A stretch of DNA of 5,152 nt from Muribaculaceae bacterium (GTDB taxonomy: Bacteria; Bacteroidota; Bacteroidia; Bacteroidales; Muribaculaceae): the NCBI GenBank assembly GCA_024400895.1, contig JAKSMA010000180.1, positions 1 to 5,152 of the forward strand, read 5' to 3'. Shown one piece after another: positions 1-5,152 of the stretch; the stretch's first letter is position 1, and every line of letters starts with the position of its first letter. Under the pieces are notes generated by a model that saw only the letters and a program-made list of their open reading frames with translations, searched no databases and was not told the origin of the DNA. The translations under genes were made by a program, and so were the position numbers.

Positions 1-58
1 GTCGAACCCCAATCGAAGGAACCGGAATCCTTTATTCTATCCATTGAACTATGGGACC
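1..58 (-). tRNA. tRNA-Arg (anticodon CCG), 3' part outside the window
   Basis: Read on the minus strand from 58 downwards, the sequence folds as the first 58 nt of a tRNA. It shows acceptor 5' strand GGTCCCA, TA at 8-9, a D arm with stem GTTC/GAAT (one G-U pair) and loop AATGGATA, an anticodon stem AAGGA/TCCTT (5 perfect pairs) around the 7-nt loop TTCCGGT, a 4-nt variable region, the T-stem strand TGGGG and the start of the T loop TTCGA. The anticodon at loop positions 3-5 is CCG, which reads the arginine codon CGG. The 3' T-stem strand and acceptor strand lie beyond the window, so the gene is partial only because of the cut. It is transcribed divergently from ung; a candidate promoter lies at 109-140. 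Confidence 0.93.
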
Positions 59-104
59 ATAATGGATTTCAATAAACTTATGTTTACGAAAAATCGTTAT
101 TTAC

Positions 105-136
105 TATGCAAAATTAACTATAATCTCTTAACTTTG
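105..136 (+). promoter_or_regulatory. Candidate promoter of the ung operon (Bacteroidetes type)
   Basis: TAACTTTG at 129-136 matches the -7 consensus TAnnTTTG completely, and TATG at 105-108 (3 of 4 to TTTG) lies 20 bp upstream as a -33 element. The expected start is near 140-143, about 20 nt before the ung ATG at 164. No Shine-Dalgarno sequence is seen, which is normal for Bacteroidetes. The element interlocks with the tRNA promoter on the other strand. Confidence 0.65.
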
Positions 137-140
137 CAAT
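109..140 (-). promoter_or_regulatory. Candidate promoter of the tRNA-Arg gene (Bacteroidetes type)
   Basis: On the minus strand, positions 116-109 read TAATTTTG, a full match to the Bacteroidetes -7 consensus TAnnTTTG. Exactly 20 bp upstream, 140-137 reads ATTG (3 of 4 to the -33 TTTG). The start would fall near 102-105, giving a leader of about 45 nt before the tRNA 5' end at 58. It shares its DNA with the opposing ung promoter. Confidence 0.6.
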
Positions 141-163
141 ATACAACATAAAATAGAGTGGCT

Positions 164-826
164 ATGAAAGTGAAAATTGAACCATCTTGGAACGCAGAAC
201 TTGCAGCAGAATGGGAGAAACCATATTTTGAGAATCTCACTGCATTCGTGCGTCAGGAATATTCGCGAAAACGCGTATTCCCACCGGGGTCACAAATATT
301 CGCGGCATTCAACGCGACACCTTTCAGCAAAGTGAAAGTTGTCATTCTCGGACAAGACCCATATCACGAGCCGGGGCAAGCCCACGGCCTGTGTTTTTCT
401 GTGAATGAAGGTGTGCCATTCCCTCCATCGCTGCAAAACATTTTCAAGGAAATCAATGCCGACACAGGTGCTCCAATCCCCACCAACGGCGACTTAACAC
501 GCTGGGCAACTCAAGGCGTGCTGCTGCTCAACTCCACGCTTACCGTGGAAGAGCACAAAGCTGGTTCGCATCAAGGCCGAGGATGGGAAGAATTCACAGA
601 TGCGGTGATTGCTCACCTGAGTGAGAATTGCGAACACCTCGTATTCATTCTTTGGGGATCGTTTGCCATTAAGAAGGGAGCGAAAATCAACAGAATGAAG
701 CATCTCGTGCTCACCTCTCCCCACCCATCTCCACTTTCGGCTTATCGTGGATTCTTTGGCAACCACCATTTCTCCCAAGCCAACAACTATTTGATTCAAC
801 ACGGAAAAGACCCAATCGTATGGTAA
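164..826 (+). CDS. ung: Uracil-DNA glycosylase, family 1
   Basis: The enzyme removes uracil from DNA (from cytosine deamination or dUTP misincorporation), starting base-excision repair in the cytoplasm. The 220-residue product has the usual family-1 length and all signature motifs. The water-activating loop [13 protein letters not shown] is at residues 63-75, with catalytic Asp65. Phe78 stacks on uracil, Asn123 in LLLNSTLT recognises it, and the DNA-intercalation motif [10 protein letters not shown] at 187-196 carries catalytic His187 and the Leu191 wedge. These match E. coli Asp64, Phe77, Asn123, His187 and Leu191 closely or exactly. I chose ATG at 164 because MKVKIEPSW resembles the N-terminus of Bacteroides Ung; an in-frame GTG at 158 would add only two residues. 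The next gene overlaps the last 7 nt, so the two are probably cotranscribed and translationally coupled. I see nothing abnormal in it. Confidence 0.97.
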   Translation: MKVKIEPSWNAELAAEWEKPYFENLTAFVRQEYSRKRVFPPGSQIFAAFNATPFSKVKVVILGQDPYHEPGQAHGLCFSVNEGVPFPPSLQNIFKEINADTGAPIPTNGDLTRWATQGVLLLNSTLTVEEHKAGSHQGRGWEEFTDAVIAHLSENCEHLVFILWGSFAIKKGAKINRMKHLVLTSPHPSPLSAYRGFFGNHHFSQANNYLIQHGKDPIVW

Positions 827-1284
827 ACAAAGAAGAAGTATATAAAGATGTGGTAACCTACATCTCTGAACTAATCGAAGGCAAGAACAATCCATCGGGT
901 GTGCTCTGCAATGTGACAGCAGCTCTTCATGATGCCCTTCCTTATTATTTTTGGGTGGGATTTTACATCGTTGAAGATGACACTTTGCAATTAGGTCCGT
1001 TTCAGGGACCGGTAGCCTGTTTTCGCATCAAAAAAGGTAGAGGTGTGTGTGGCACATCATGGGCCGAAGCAAAAACTCTCATCGTGCCAGATGTGGAGCA
1101 ATTCCCTGGCCACATCGCCTGCAGTTCGCTATCAAGAAGTGAAATAGTGGTACCCATTATAAGAAATGACGAAGTGATTGCAGTGATTGATGTGGACAGC
1201 AAAGAGCTAAACTCATTCGACGCCACTGACCAAAAACACCTGGAACAAGTGGCAGAAATACTTGCAAATACAAGCCTTCTATAA
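820..1284 (+). CDS. msrC: Free methionine-(R)-sulfoxide reductase (GAF-domain, fRMsr family)
   Basis: This 154-residue cytoplasmic protein is a single GAF domain of the fRMsr family (E. coli YebR/MsrC, yeast YKG9), which reduces free L-methionine-(R)-sulfoxide to methionine with thioredoxin as electron donor. The family core is intact: [13 protein letters not shown] (58-70), GRGVCG (73-78), and [19 protein letters not shown] (95-113). The three redox cysteines are Cys67, Cys77 and Cys101. Their spacing of 10 and 24 residues is the same as E. coli Cys84, Cys94 and Cys118, so an active enzyme rather than a plain GAF sensor is expected. The C-terminal strand [14 protein letters not shown] (121-134) also fits. 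The ATG at 820 overlaps the ung stop, and no promoter lies in between, so it is the second gene of the ung operon. Residues 102-103 are Ser-Ser where many relatives have Asp-Ala or similar; this is unlikely to matter. Confidence 0.92.
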   Translation: MVNKEEVYKDVVTYISELIEGKNNPSGVLCNVTAALHDALPYYFWVGFYIVEDDTLQLGPFQGPVACFRIKKGRGVCGTSWAEAKTLIVPDVEQFPGHIACSSLSRSEIVVPIIRNDEVIAVIDVDSKELNSFDATDQKHLEQVAEILANTSLL

Positions 1285-1314
1285 ACAACTGCAGCATGCT
1301 AAATTAAAAAATTT

Positions 1315-1350
1315 ACTCGGTCTCAGTTTCACAACTAAGACCGAGTTTTT
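1315..1350 (+). terminator. Intrinsic terminator of the ung-msrC operon
   Basis: A perfect 9-bp stem (ACTCGGTCT at 1315-1323 with AGACCGAGT at 1338-1346), a 14-nt loop and a run of five T at 1346-1350 lie 30 nt after the msrC stop. The form is that of a rho-independent terminator on the plus strand. Confidence 0.88.
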
Positions 1351-1480
1351 GTTCTGTCTATTATTACCATTAAAAACTTGTCAAAATTTGAAAATGTTCA
1401 ACACATTAATTATGAAAACTTATATATAACAAGTTATTTACACTGCAAATATCTAACATATTTCTTTTATATACAAAAGT

Positions 1481-1512
1481 ATTGATTTATTCGGAAAAAT
1501 ATTCTATATTTG
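1481..1512 (+). promoter_or_regulatory. Candidate promoter of the Lrp/AsnC-type gene
   Basis: TATATTTG at 1505-1512 is a full match to TAnnTTTG, and ATTG at 1481-1484 (3 of 4 to TTTG) is exactly 20 bp upstream. The start would be near 1516-1519, leaving a leader of about 55 nt before the ATG at 1573. The DNA from 1351 to 1480 is very AT-rich and holds short imperfect dyads (1381-1391, 1388-1401, 1417-1435) but no gene. Confidence 0.7.
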
Positions 1513-1572
1513 CCAAAAAATTAATAAACAGCAGAAAATATAACTGCATAAGCATTAAAATCAAGAACGACT

Positions 1573-2043
1573 ATGATAGAAAAACTTGATGCAATCGACA
1601 TAAAAATTTTAAAAGTGCTACAGCAAAACGCCAAACTCACCACCAAAGAGCTGGCTGAAGCTGTGCACCTTTCAGCATCGCCAACTTTTGAACGCCAAAA
1701 GCGTCTCGAACGCGAAGGCTACATCAAGAAATATGTAGCAGTTGTGGATCCCGACATGGCAGGAAATGGCATGCTTGTGCTCTGTAACATCCGCCTGAAG
1801 CAACACGGAAAAGAACACGCACGTGAATTTGTTGACGCTGTTCAAAAAATGGAAGAAGTGACCGAATGCTTCAATACCAGTGGCGACTTCGACTACCTAA
1901 TCAAAGTTTTTGTGCGCGACATGCACCACTATCAAGATTTCGTGCTCAACCGCTTAGGCGAAATGGAATCAATTGGCTCGGTACACAGTGTGTTTGTGAT
2001 TGGCACTGTGAAGAATCTGCATTCCGTTCCTGTAGCACAATAA
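1573..2043 (+). CDS. Lrp/AsnC family transcriptional regulator
   Basis: A 156-residue DNA-binding regulator of the feast/famine (Lrp/AsnC) family. These proteins form dimers and larger rings and usually sense amino acids. Residues 4-63 are the AsnC-type winged HTH: LDAIDIKILKVLQQNAKLTTKELAEAV opens it, and the recognition helix SASPTFERQKRLEREGYI spans about 34-51. Residues 67-145 are the RAM ligand-binding domain, with the turn motif GDFDYLIKV at 104-112 and the closing strand VHSVFVIGTVK at 137-147. Length is typical (about 150-165). The ATG at 1573 is the first in the frame and sits about 55 nt after a good promoter. The gene stands alone between two terminators, so no neighbour reveals its targets; Lrp-type genes often repress themselves. 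The ligand and regulon cannot be read from the sequence. Confidence 0.93.
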   Translation: MIEKLDAIDIKILKVLQQNAKLTTKELAEAVHLSASPTFERQKRLEREGYIKKYVAVVDPDMAGNGMLVLCNIRLKQHGKEHAREFVDAVQKMEEVTECFNTSGDFDYLIKVFVRDMHHYQDFVLNRLGEMESIGSVHSVFVIGTVKNLHSVPVAQ

Positions 2044-2073
2044 CATTTCCAACTTTTTTCATATTATGATATG

Positions 2074-2104
2074 CACGCTTGAAGATTTTCAAGCGTGTTT
2101 CTTT
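2074..2104 (+). terminator. Intrinsic terminator of the Lrp/AsnC-type gene
   Basis: A perfect 10-bp stem (CACGCTTGAA at 2074-2083 with TTCAAGCGTG at 2088-2097) closes a 4-nt loop, GATT, and is followed by TTTCTTT at 2098-2104. It begins 30 nt after the stop codon. The other strand lacks a T-run after the stem, so it works mainly on the plus strand. Confidence 0.92.
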
Positions 2105-2164
2105 ATATATAATGGTTGCCTTATAGCCATAGATGTGGTTGGGCTCGGCACAACAAATAGAACA

Positions 2165-2200
2165 AAAACAAAAAAGCACCTCGAAATCACTTCGCGATGC
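2165..2200 (-). terminator. Minus-strand intrinsic terminator of the candidate small RNA
   Basis: Read on the minus strand, GCATCGCGAA (2200-2191) pairs with TTCGAGGTGC (2185-2176) over a 5-nt loop, with one G-U pair and one G-A mismatch. A run of six T (2175-2170), then G and more T, follows directly. There is no T-run on the plus side, so it serves a leftward transcript. No minus-strand protein gene precedes it, which is why I looked for an RNA gene upstream of it. Confidence 0.78.
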
Positions 2201-2428
2201 CCTAGGAAAAAAATAGTATGAATAAAATGAGGTAATTAAGGTTAATATCTTTATATCTGGAATCACAACTGCTCAATCGCATTGTGATTGATATTACAAA
2301 ACAAATAGAATCTTTTCAACCCTTCCAAGAAGGCATGGTCCGATTCTAAAACTCACAAAAAAATTAGTTACAACTTCTGCAGAGTTAATAATTCGCTCTT
2401 TCAAACAGAAGGAAGAATTCTAATTTTT
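2165..2428 (-). ncRNA. Candidate structured small RNA, about 260 nt, family unknown
   Basis: A minus-strand transcription unit is marked by a near-ideal promoter (2432-2463) and an intrinsic terminator (2200-2165), with no long reading frame between. The predicted RNA folds into three successive hairpins. H1 has helix 2428-2420 with 2367-2359 (9 bp), then 2411-2406 with 2379-2374 (6 bp) and 2399-2396 with 2384-2381 (4 bp). H2 has 2348-2342 with 2312-2306 (7 bp), and 2333-2330 with 2324-2321 inside. H3 has 2289-2282 with 2268-2261 (8 bp), extended inside by GCA/TGC and outside by GATAT/ATATC. The first base of H1 falls where the promoter predicts the RNA to start. It does not resemble 6S RNA (no single long rod with paired ends), RNase P RNA, SRP RNA or tmRNA. 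It ends convergently with the Lrp-type gene. Its role is unknown; expression has not been shown. Confidence 0.6.
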
Positions 2429-2431
2429 GTA

Positions 2432-2463
2432 CAAAGATATTCAACAAAATTGGAATATGCAAA
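2432..2463 (-). promoter_or_regulatory. Minus-strand promoter of the candidate small RNA
   Basis: On the minus strand, TTTG at 2463-2460 and TATCTTTG at 2439-2432 match both Bacteroidetes elements in full, with a 20-bp spacer. This is the best promoter match in the window. The predicted start is about 2425-2428. Directly upstream (2466-2491) is a perfect 9-bp inverted repeat that could be a regulatory site. Confidence 0.75.
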
Positions 2464-2465
2464 TT

Positions 2466-2491
2466 TTTTAGTTTTTTTAATGAAACTAAAA
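2466..2491. repeat. 9-bp perfect inverted repeat upstream of the small-RNA promoter
   Basis: TTTTAGTTT at 2466-2474 is the exact reverse complement of AAACTAAAA at 2483-2491, with an 8-bp centre. It begins 2 bp beyond the -33 element of the minus-strand promoter. It could be an activator site or simply a chance dyad in AT-rich DNA. The remaining DNA to 2609 is AT-rich and shows no gene. Confidence 0.4.
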
Positions 2492-2609
2492 TTCTCCATT
2501 TTGAAACCTGATTTTAGCTAAACAGTTTTGATTCAGCAATAAATAATACACATTCATGAAATTTTTTAAATTAAATGATTTACGGTCGTAGAATAACGAT
2601 ATTTTTTCT

Positions 2610-2617
2610 TATTTTTG
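2610..2617 (+). promoter_or_regulatory. Candidate -7 element for the lipoprotein glycosidase gene
   Basis: TATTTTTG at 2610-2617 matches TAnnTTTG. There is no good TTTG at the -33 position, where 2581-2590 reads TACGGTCGTA, a small dyad (TACG/CGTA). This suggests a weak promoter that may need an activator. The start would be near 2621-2624, about 42 nt before the ATG at 2666. Confidence 0.5.
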
Positions 2618-2665
2618 TATTATAAATATGAACTATTATACAATTTCTCCTTTTTTCACTTTTTA

Positions 2666-4354
2666 ATGAAAAGACTGTTACTTATACTAACCCACCTGAT
2701 TCTGGCGATGCTGTGGCTAAGTGGCTGCAAGGAGCAGATGAGCAACGATGTGGTCGTACAAAACAAGCACTTCACCGTAACTGCTGATTCAGTGGTGGAA
2801 GGAGACTGGATTGCACGAGTACTATCGCCCACACATATCGTGTCGAACTACTCACCTGCCGACACCACATCATTCACAAAGGACGGTATCGTGTGCTTCC
2901 GACTGGCATTCAATGGTCACGACAATGAATTGCCCAAACATTCATACCACTATGCTGCAATGGGAGCCGACACTACAATCGTGGCATTTGAAGAAGGTGT
3001 CCGTCCATCAAAGAACGGCGACACCAAAGCCACGAAATGGCATGTGAAAGTGGACTTGCGAAACATGCAGGAAAAACTAAAAACCGATGGATTCTACGCC
3101 ACACCAACTGGCGACACTATCTATAAAGAAGAATTTAAAGGTGTGTGGATTGCCGGTAACATACCTCCGCTATCGTGGAACTTCCTTGAACTTGAAGAAA
3201 ATGAGGAACTCAAACTTCACGAATCTGACACCACTGGCATTTACGAAATCACCATTCCACTGAATGTGCACCAACAAGCCATCCCTTACTTCACAGAATG
3301 GAAAATAGATAAAGAAAACGTCAATTACCCCACCATCAAAACATCAATGCCTATTATCGATGCTCTCTACAATATGAGTATCGACGATATTGTCAACGGA
3401 TTGAACAGCGACGGAAAGCCTACATCATTCCCCCGCAGAGTCAACCACACCCGCATGAATTATCCGATTATGCTTTCGCTTGCATACCTCAACCCAAAAG
3501 AGTCGATGGAAACTCTGAAAAGTTCGGTGGAGAATGGCATCATCACACATAAGCATAAAAGGAGCATTTGGCCCATCAACACCGATGATATATCCTGGGC
3601 AATGGCTGCTTGGGAAATCTATTCAGTGACGGGCGACAAGAAGTGGCTGAAATGGGCGTATGATGTGGTGAAAAAAACAATAGACGAAGAATACGAAATC
3701 AATGGCGACATTGTCACTGGACTGATTCACGGCGGTGGACAATTTGCTTTCTCTCAAGGTCAATTCTACCCTTCGTGGATGGAGTATAAAGACATATATG
3801 AAACAGCATCGCTATCGAGTAATGTGTTTTTTGAACGTGCTTTTGAAATCCTCAACGATATGGGTGATGAACTCGGCATTGACAGCGATTATGGTGAAAT
3901 GGCCCAAAACTTGAAAGATGCCATCAACGAAGCATTATGGAATGAGCAACTCCACCACTATTTCCAATACACTTATGTGTATGCAAGCCCTGTGCAATCT
4001 CCCGTAATCGACAACTTTGCCCAAGCACTCAGCGTACTCTGGAACATTGCAAGCGACGATAGAGCAGAAAACTTGATGATGTACACCCCCATCAACTATT
4101 ACGGAGTGACAGTAACCAGTCCTCACTACGAGAGTGAAGACATTATAAATCTGAGCGAAGTGGTCACCCCCATGGTTCAAGCATTTTGGAATTTGGCTGC
4201 GGCAAAAACGGAGAATGAAGCAATGCTTCGCTATGGACTCGGGGCAATGTATCGCGCGCAGGCACTACAGGCAAGCCTCTTGGCCCTGTACGAGGCGATA
4301 TTGGCAGTGCTTCAGGTAACCTGGCAATGGTGTTTCGCATATACGCAGGAATGA
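2666..4354 (+). CDS. Six-hairpin (alpha/alpha)6 glycosidase-like lipoprotein, N-terminal part before a frameshift
   Basis: Residues 1-21 form a lipoprotein signal peptide: MKR, a hydrophobic core, and lipobox LSGC with Cys21 as the lipidated residue. Mature protein begins CKEQ, so it sits in the envelope, possibly on the surface. Residues 22-200 look like an N-terminal beta domain. About residue 230 onward resembles the (alpha/alpha)6 barrel of MGH1/GH63-like proteins, often labelled glycogen-debranching-like in Bacteroides: WPINTDDISWAMAAWEIY (302-319), YPSWMEYKDIYETASLSSN (368-386), EVVTPMVQAFWNLAAAKT and LGAMYRAQAL (to 534). The substrate is unknown. ATG 2666 is chosen because an upstream in-frame TTG (2615) lies inside the promoter box and would precede the signal peptide. 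The frame should not end at 4354: the conserved continuation is in the frame of 4297-5152. Residues after about 543 are therefore out-of-frame tail. The restored protein exceeds 825 residues. Confidence 0.75.
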   Translation: MKRLLLILTHLILAMLWLSGCKEQMSNDVVVQNKHFTVTADSVVEGDWIARVLSPTHIVSNYSPADTTSFTKDGIVCFRLAFNGHDNELPKHSYHYAAMGADTTIVAFEEGVRPSKNGDTKATKWHVKVDLRNMQEKLKTDGFYATPTGDTIYKEEFKGVWIAGNIPPLSWNFLELEENEELKLHESDTTGIYEITIPLNVHQQAIPYFTEWKIDKENVNYPTIKTSMPIIDALYNMSIDDIVNGLNSDGKPTSFPRRVNHTRMNYPIMLSLAYLNPKESMETLKSSVENGIITHKHKRSIWPINTDDISWAMAAWEIYSVTGDKKWLKWAYDVVKKTIDEEYEINGDIVTGLIHGGGQFAFSQGQFYPSWMEYKDIYETASLSSNVFFERAFEILNDMGDELGIDSDYGEMAQNLKDAINEALWNEQLHHYFQYTYVYASPVQSPVIDNFAQALSVLWNIASDDRAENLMMYTPINYYGVTVTSPHYESEDIINLSEVVTPMVQAFWNLAAAKTENEAMLRYGLGAMYRAQALQASLLALYEAILAVLQVTWQWCFAYTQE

Positions 4355-5152
4355 CATTCTTGCCAAATGGCATTGAATTCAACCCATTCGTACCTGTATT
4401 CCTTAAAGGCAACAAACAAATCAACGGTTTTAAATACCGCAATGCAGTGCTGAATATCACTATTGAAGGCACTGGCAACAATATTGACAAATTCATTGTT
4501 GACGGAAAAGAAACAAACGACAACTTCATTGATGCGAAGCTCACTGGCACACATTCTATTGTGATAAAGATGAGCAACAACAATAAAGCTAATCAGCAAG
4601 TGACGCTGATGAGCGAAAATTTCGCTATTCCACAAATGCCAATCGTGGATTGGGGCACTACAACAAACAAACTACTCAACTTCTCTGCAAATGCTCGTTA
4701 TCGCATGGTGATCAACGGAAAAATCCGCTATGGAATTGCCGACACATTATTTACAATTCAACCAGAGAAAACACCATTCACGGTAAACAGTGTTATCAGC
4801 ATCGGCCGTCAAAGTTCGAGCTATATTTCAAAGCCTTTATATGTGGTAAAAGAATCACAACAGATTCCTTTTGCCCCCTTTGCTACGTCTGGTACCGATT
4901 TCGTGAAACAGGAAAAAGGAAAAATGTTGGTAGAGATGAATAACGCCAAGAATAGCAAGATCGACTTAGAGGTCACAGCACCTTATGGTGGCGACTACTT
5001 TATTGACATCCGCTATGCCAATGGCCTAAAACGTCCCTACTGCCCGACAGTGAGTGTGAAGGCAAACTCACATCCACAAGGCACCATCGTGCTCCCTTGC
5101 CGTGGTGAAAACGAATGGATGAACAACGGGTGGTCAAACATCATCAAAGCCG
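4297..5152 (+). CDS. C-terminal part of the same glycosidase lipoprotein, shifted frame, runs off the window
   Basis: This frame is open from 4219 to the last base. From 4297 it continues the glycosidase: GDIGSASGNLAMVFRIYAGM completes the last barrel helices, where relatives have a WSxxGNxAxVY-type motif. FNPFVP (4378-4395) and FKYRNAVLNITIEGTGN (from 4429) begin the C-terminal beta-sandwich typical of this family. From about 4600 onward there are further beta-rich segments, including DYFIDIRYANG and ENEWMNNGWSN near the end, which could be a carbohydrate-binding-like module (weak). About 285 codons are present without a stop, and the true end lies beyond the window. It has no sensible start of its own (ATG 4327 would begin inside a helix), so it is not a separate gene. 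It is joined to the upstream part by undoing a -1 deletion or a +2 insertion between about 4253 and 4310. Confidence 0.75.

Noticed and set aside
158..163. GTG start for ung, two codons upstream of the ATG
   Set aside because: It adds only Met-Ala before a normal Bacteroides-like Ung N-terminus; ATG at 164 is the simpler start.
494..895. 133-codon minus-strand frame opposite ung
   Set aside because: Shadow of the ung reading frame; composition is not protein-like and it covers the Ung catalytic motifs on the other strand.
1375..1435. Short dyads upstream of the Lrp gene as an autoregulatory operator
   Set aside because: Arms are 5-7 bp in very AT-rich DNA, about 50-130 bp upstream of the predicted start; not above chance without comparative data.
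1946..2266. 106-codon minus-strand frame across the Lrp gene end and intergenic DNA
   Set aside because: It runs through two terminators facing opposite ways and overlaps the Lrp C-terminus; no domain is visible.
2165..2428. 6S RNA identity for the candidate small RNA
   Set aside because: 6S RNA is one long rod with a central bubble and paired ends; this RNA has three separate hairpins and unpaired ends.
2615..2665. TTG start 17 codons upstream of the lipoprotein ATG
   Set aside because: It overlaps the -7 promoter box and would put a non-signal segment before a clear lipoprotein signal peptide.
4201..4300. Programmed -1 ribosomal frameshift in the glycosidase gene
   Set aside because: The only A-rich run (4204-4208) is upstream of a stop in the new frame (TGA at 4216), and no slippery heptamer followed by a structure is seen nearer the junction.
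3935..4635. Three overlapping minus-strand reading frames within the glycosidase gene
   Set aside because: They lie opposite well-conserved plus-strand coding sequence, have no recognisable domains and no promoter or terminator of their own.
4650..4943. 97-codon plus-strand frame in the second half of the glycosidase gene
   Set aside because: It is out of frame with the conserved C-terminal domain encoded by the same DNA and has no recognisable features.

Overview
The window looks like chromosome from a member of the Bacteroidales (Prevotella/Bacteroides-like). The signs are promoters that fit the Bacteroidetes sigma-factor consensus (TTTG about 20 bp before TAnnTTTG) rather than -35/-10 boxes, no Shine-Dalgarno sequences before the starts, AT-rich intergenic DNA with moderate-GC genes, and a large lipoprotein glycosidase of a type common in that group. 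All family names come from reading the protein sequences; no database search was run.

Layout, left to right. (1) The 5' 58 nt of a tRNA-Arg(CCG) on the minus strand, cut by the window edge. (2) A short divergent promoter region (about 105-140) in which the tRNA promoter and the ung promoter interlock on one dyad. (3) A two-gene plus-strand unit: ung (uracil-DNA glycosylase, 164-826), overlapped by 7 nt by a GAF-fold free methionine-(R)-sulfoxide reductase (820-1284), closed by an intrinsic terminator at 1315-1350. (4) A single Lrp/AsnC-type regulator (1573-2043) with its own promoter and a strong terminator (2074-2104). (5) A 500-bp stretch with no convincing protein gene. On the minus strand it holds a complete, well-spaced promoter (2432-2463), three consecutive hairpins and an intrinsic terminator (2200-2165). 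I read this as an undescribed structured small RNA of about 260 nt, convergent with the Lrp gene. (6) A plus-strand lipoprotein of the six-hairpin (alpha/alpha)6 glycosidase type, starting at 2666 and running off the right edge. As sequenced it is broken: the reading frame shifts between about 4253 and 4310, giving a stop at 4352-4354, while the conserved C-terminal half continues in another frame to base 5152.

Functionally, ung and the methionine-sulfoxide reductase are damage-repair housekeeping functions expressed together. The Lrp-type gene is probably an amino-acid-responsive regulator. The lipoprotein would act on carbohydrate at the cell envelope. The most interesting items are the candidate small RNA, the interlocked tRNA/ung promoter pair, and the frameshift with a shortened loop in the glycosidase.
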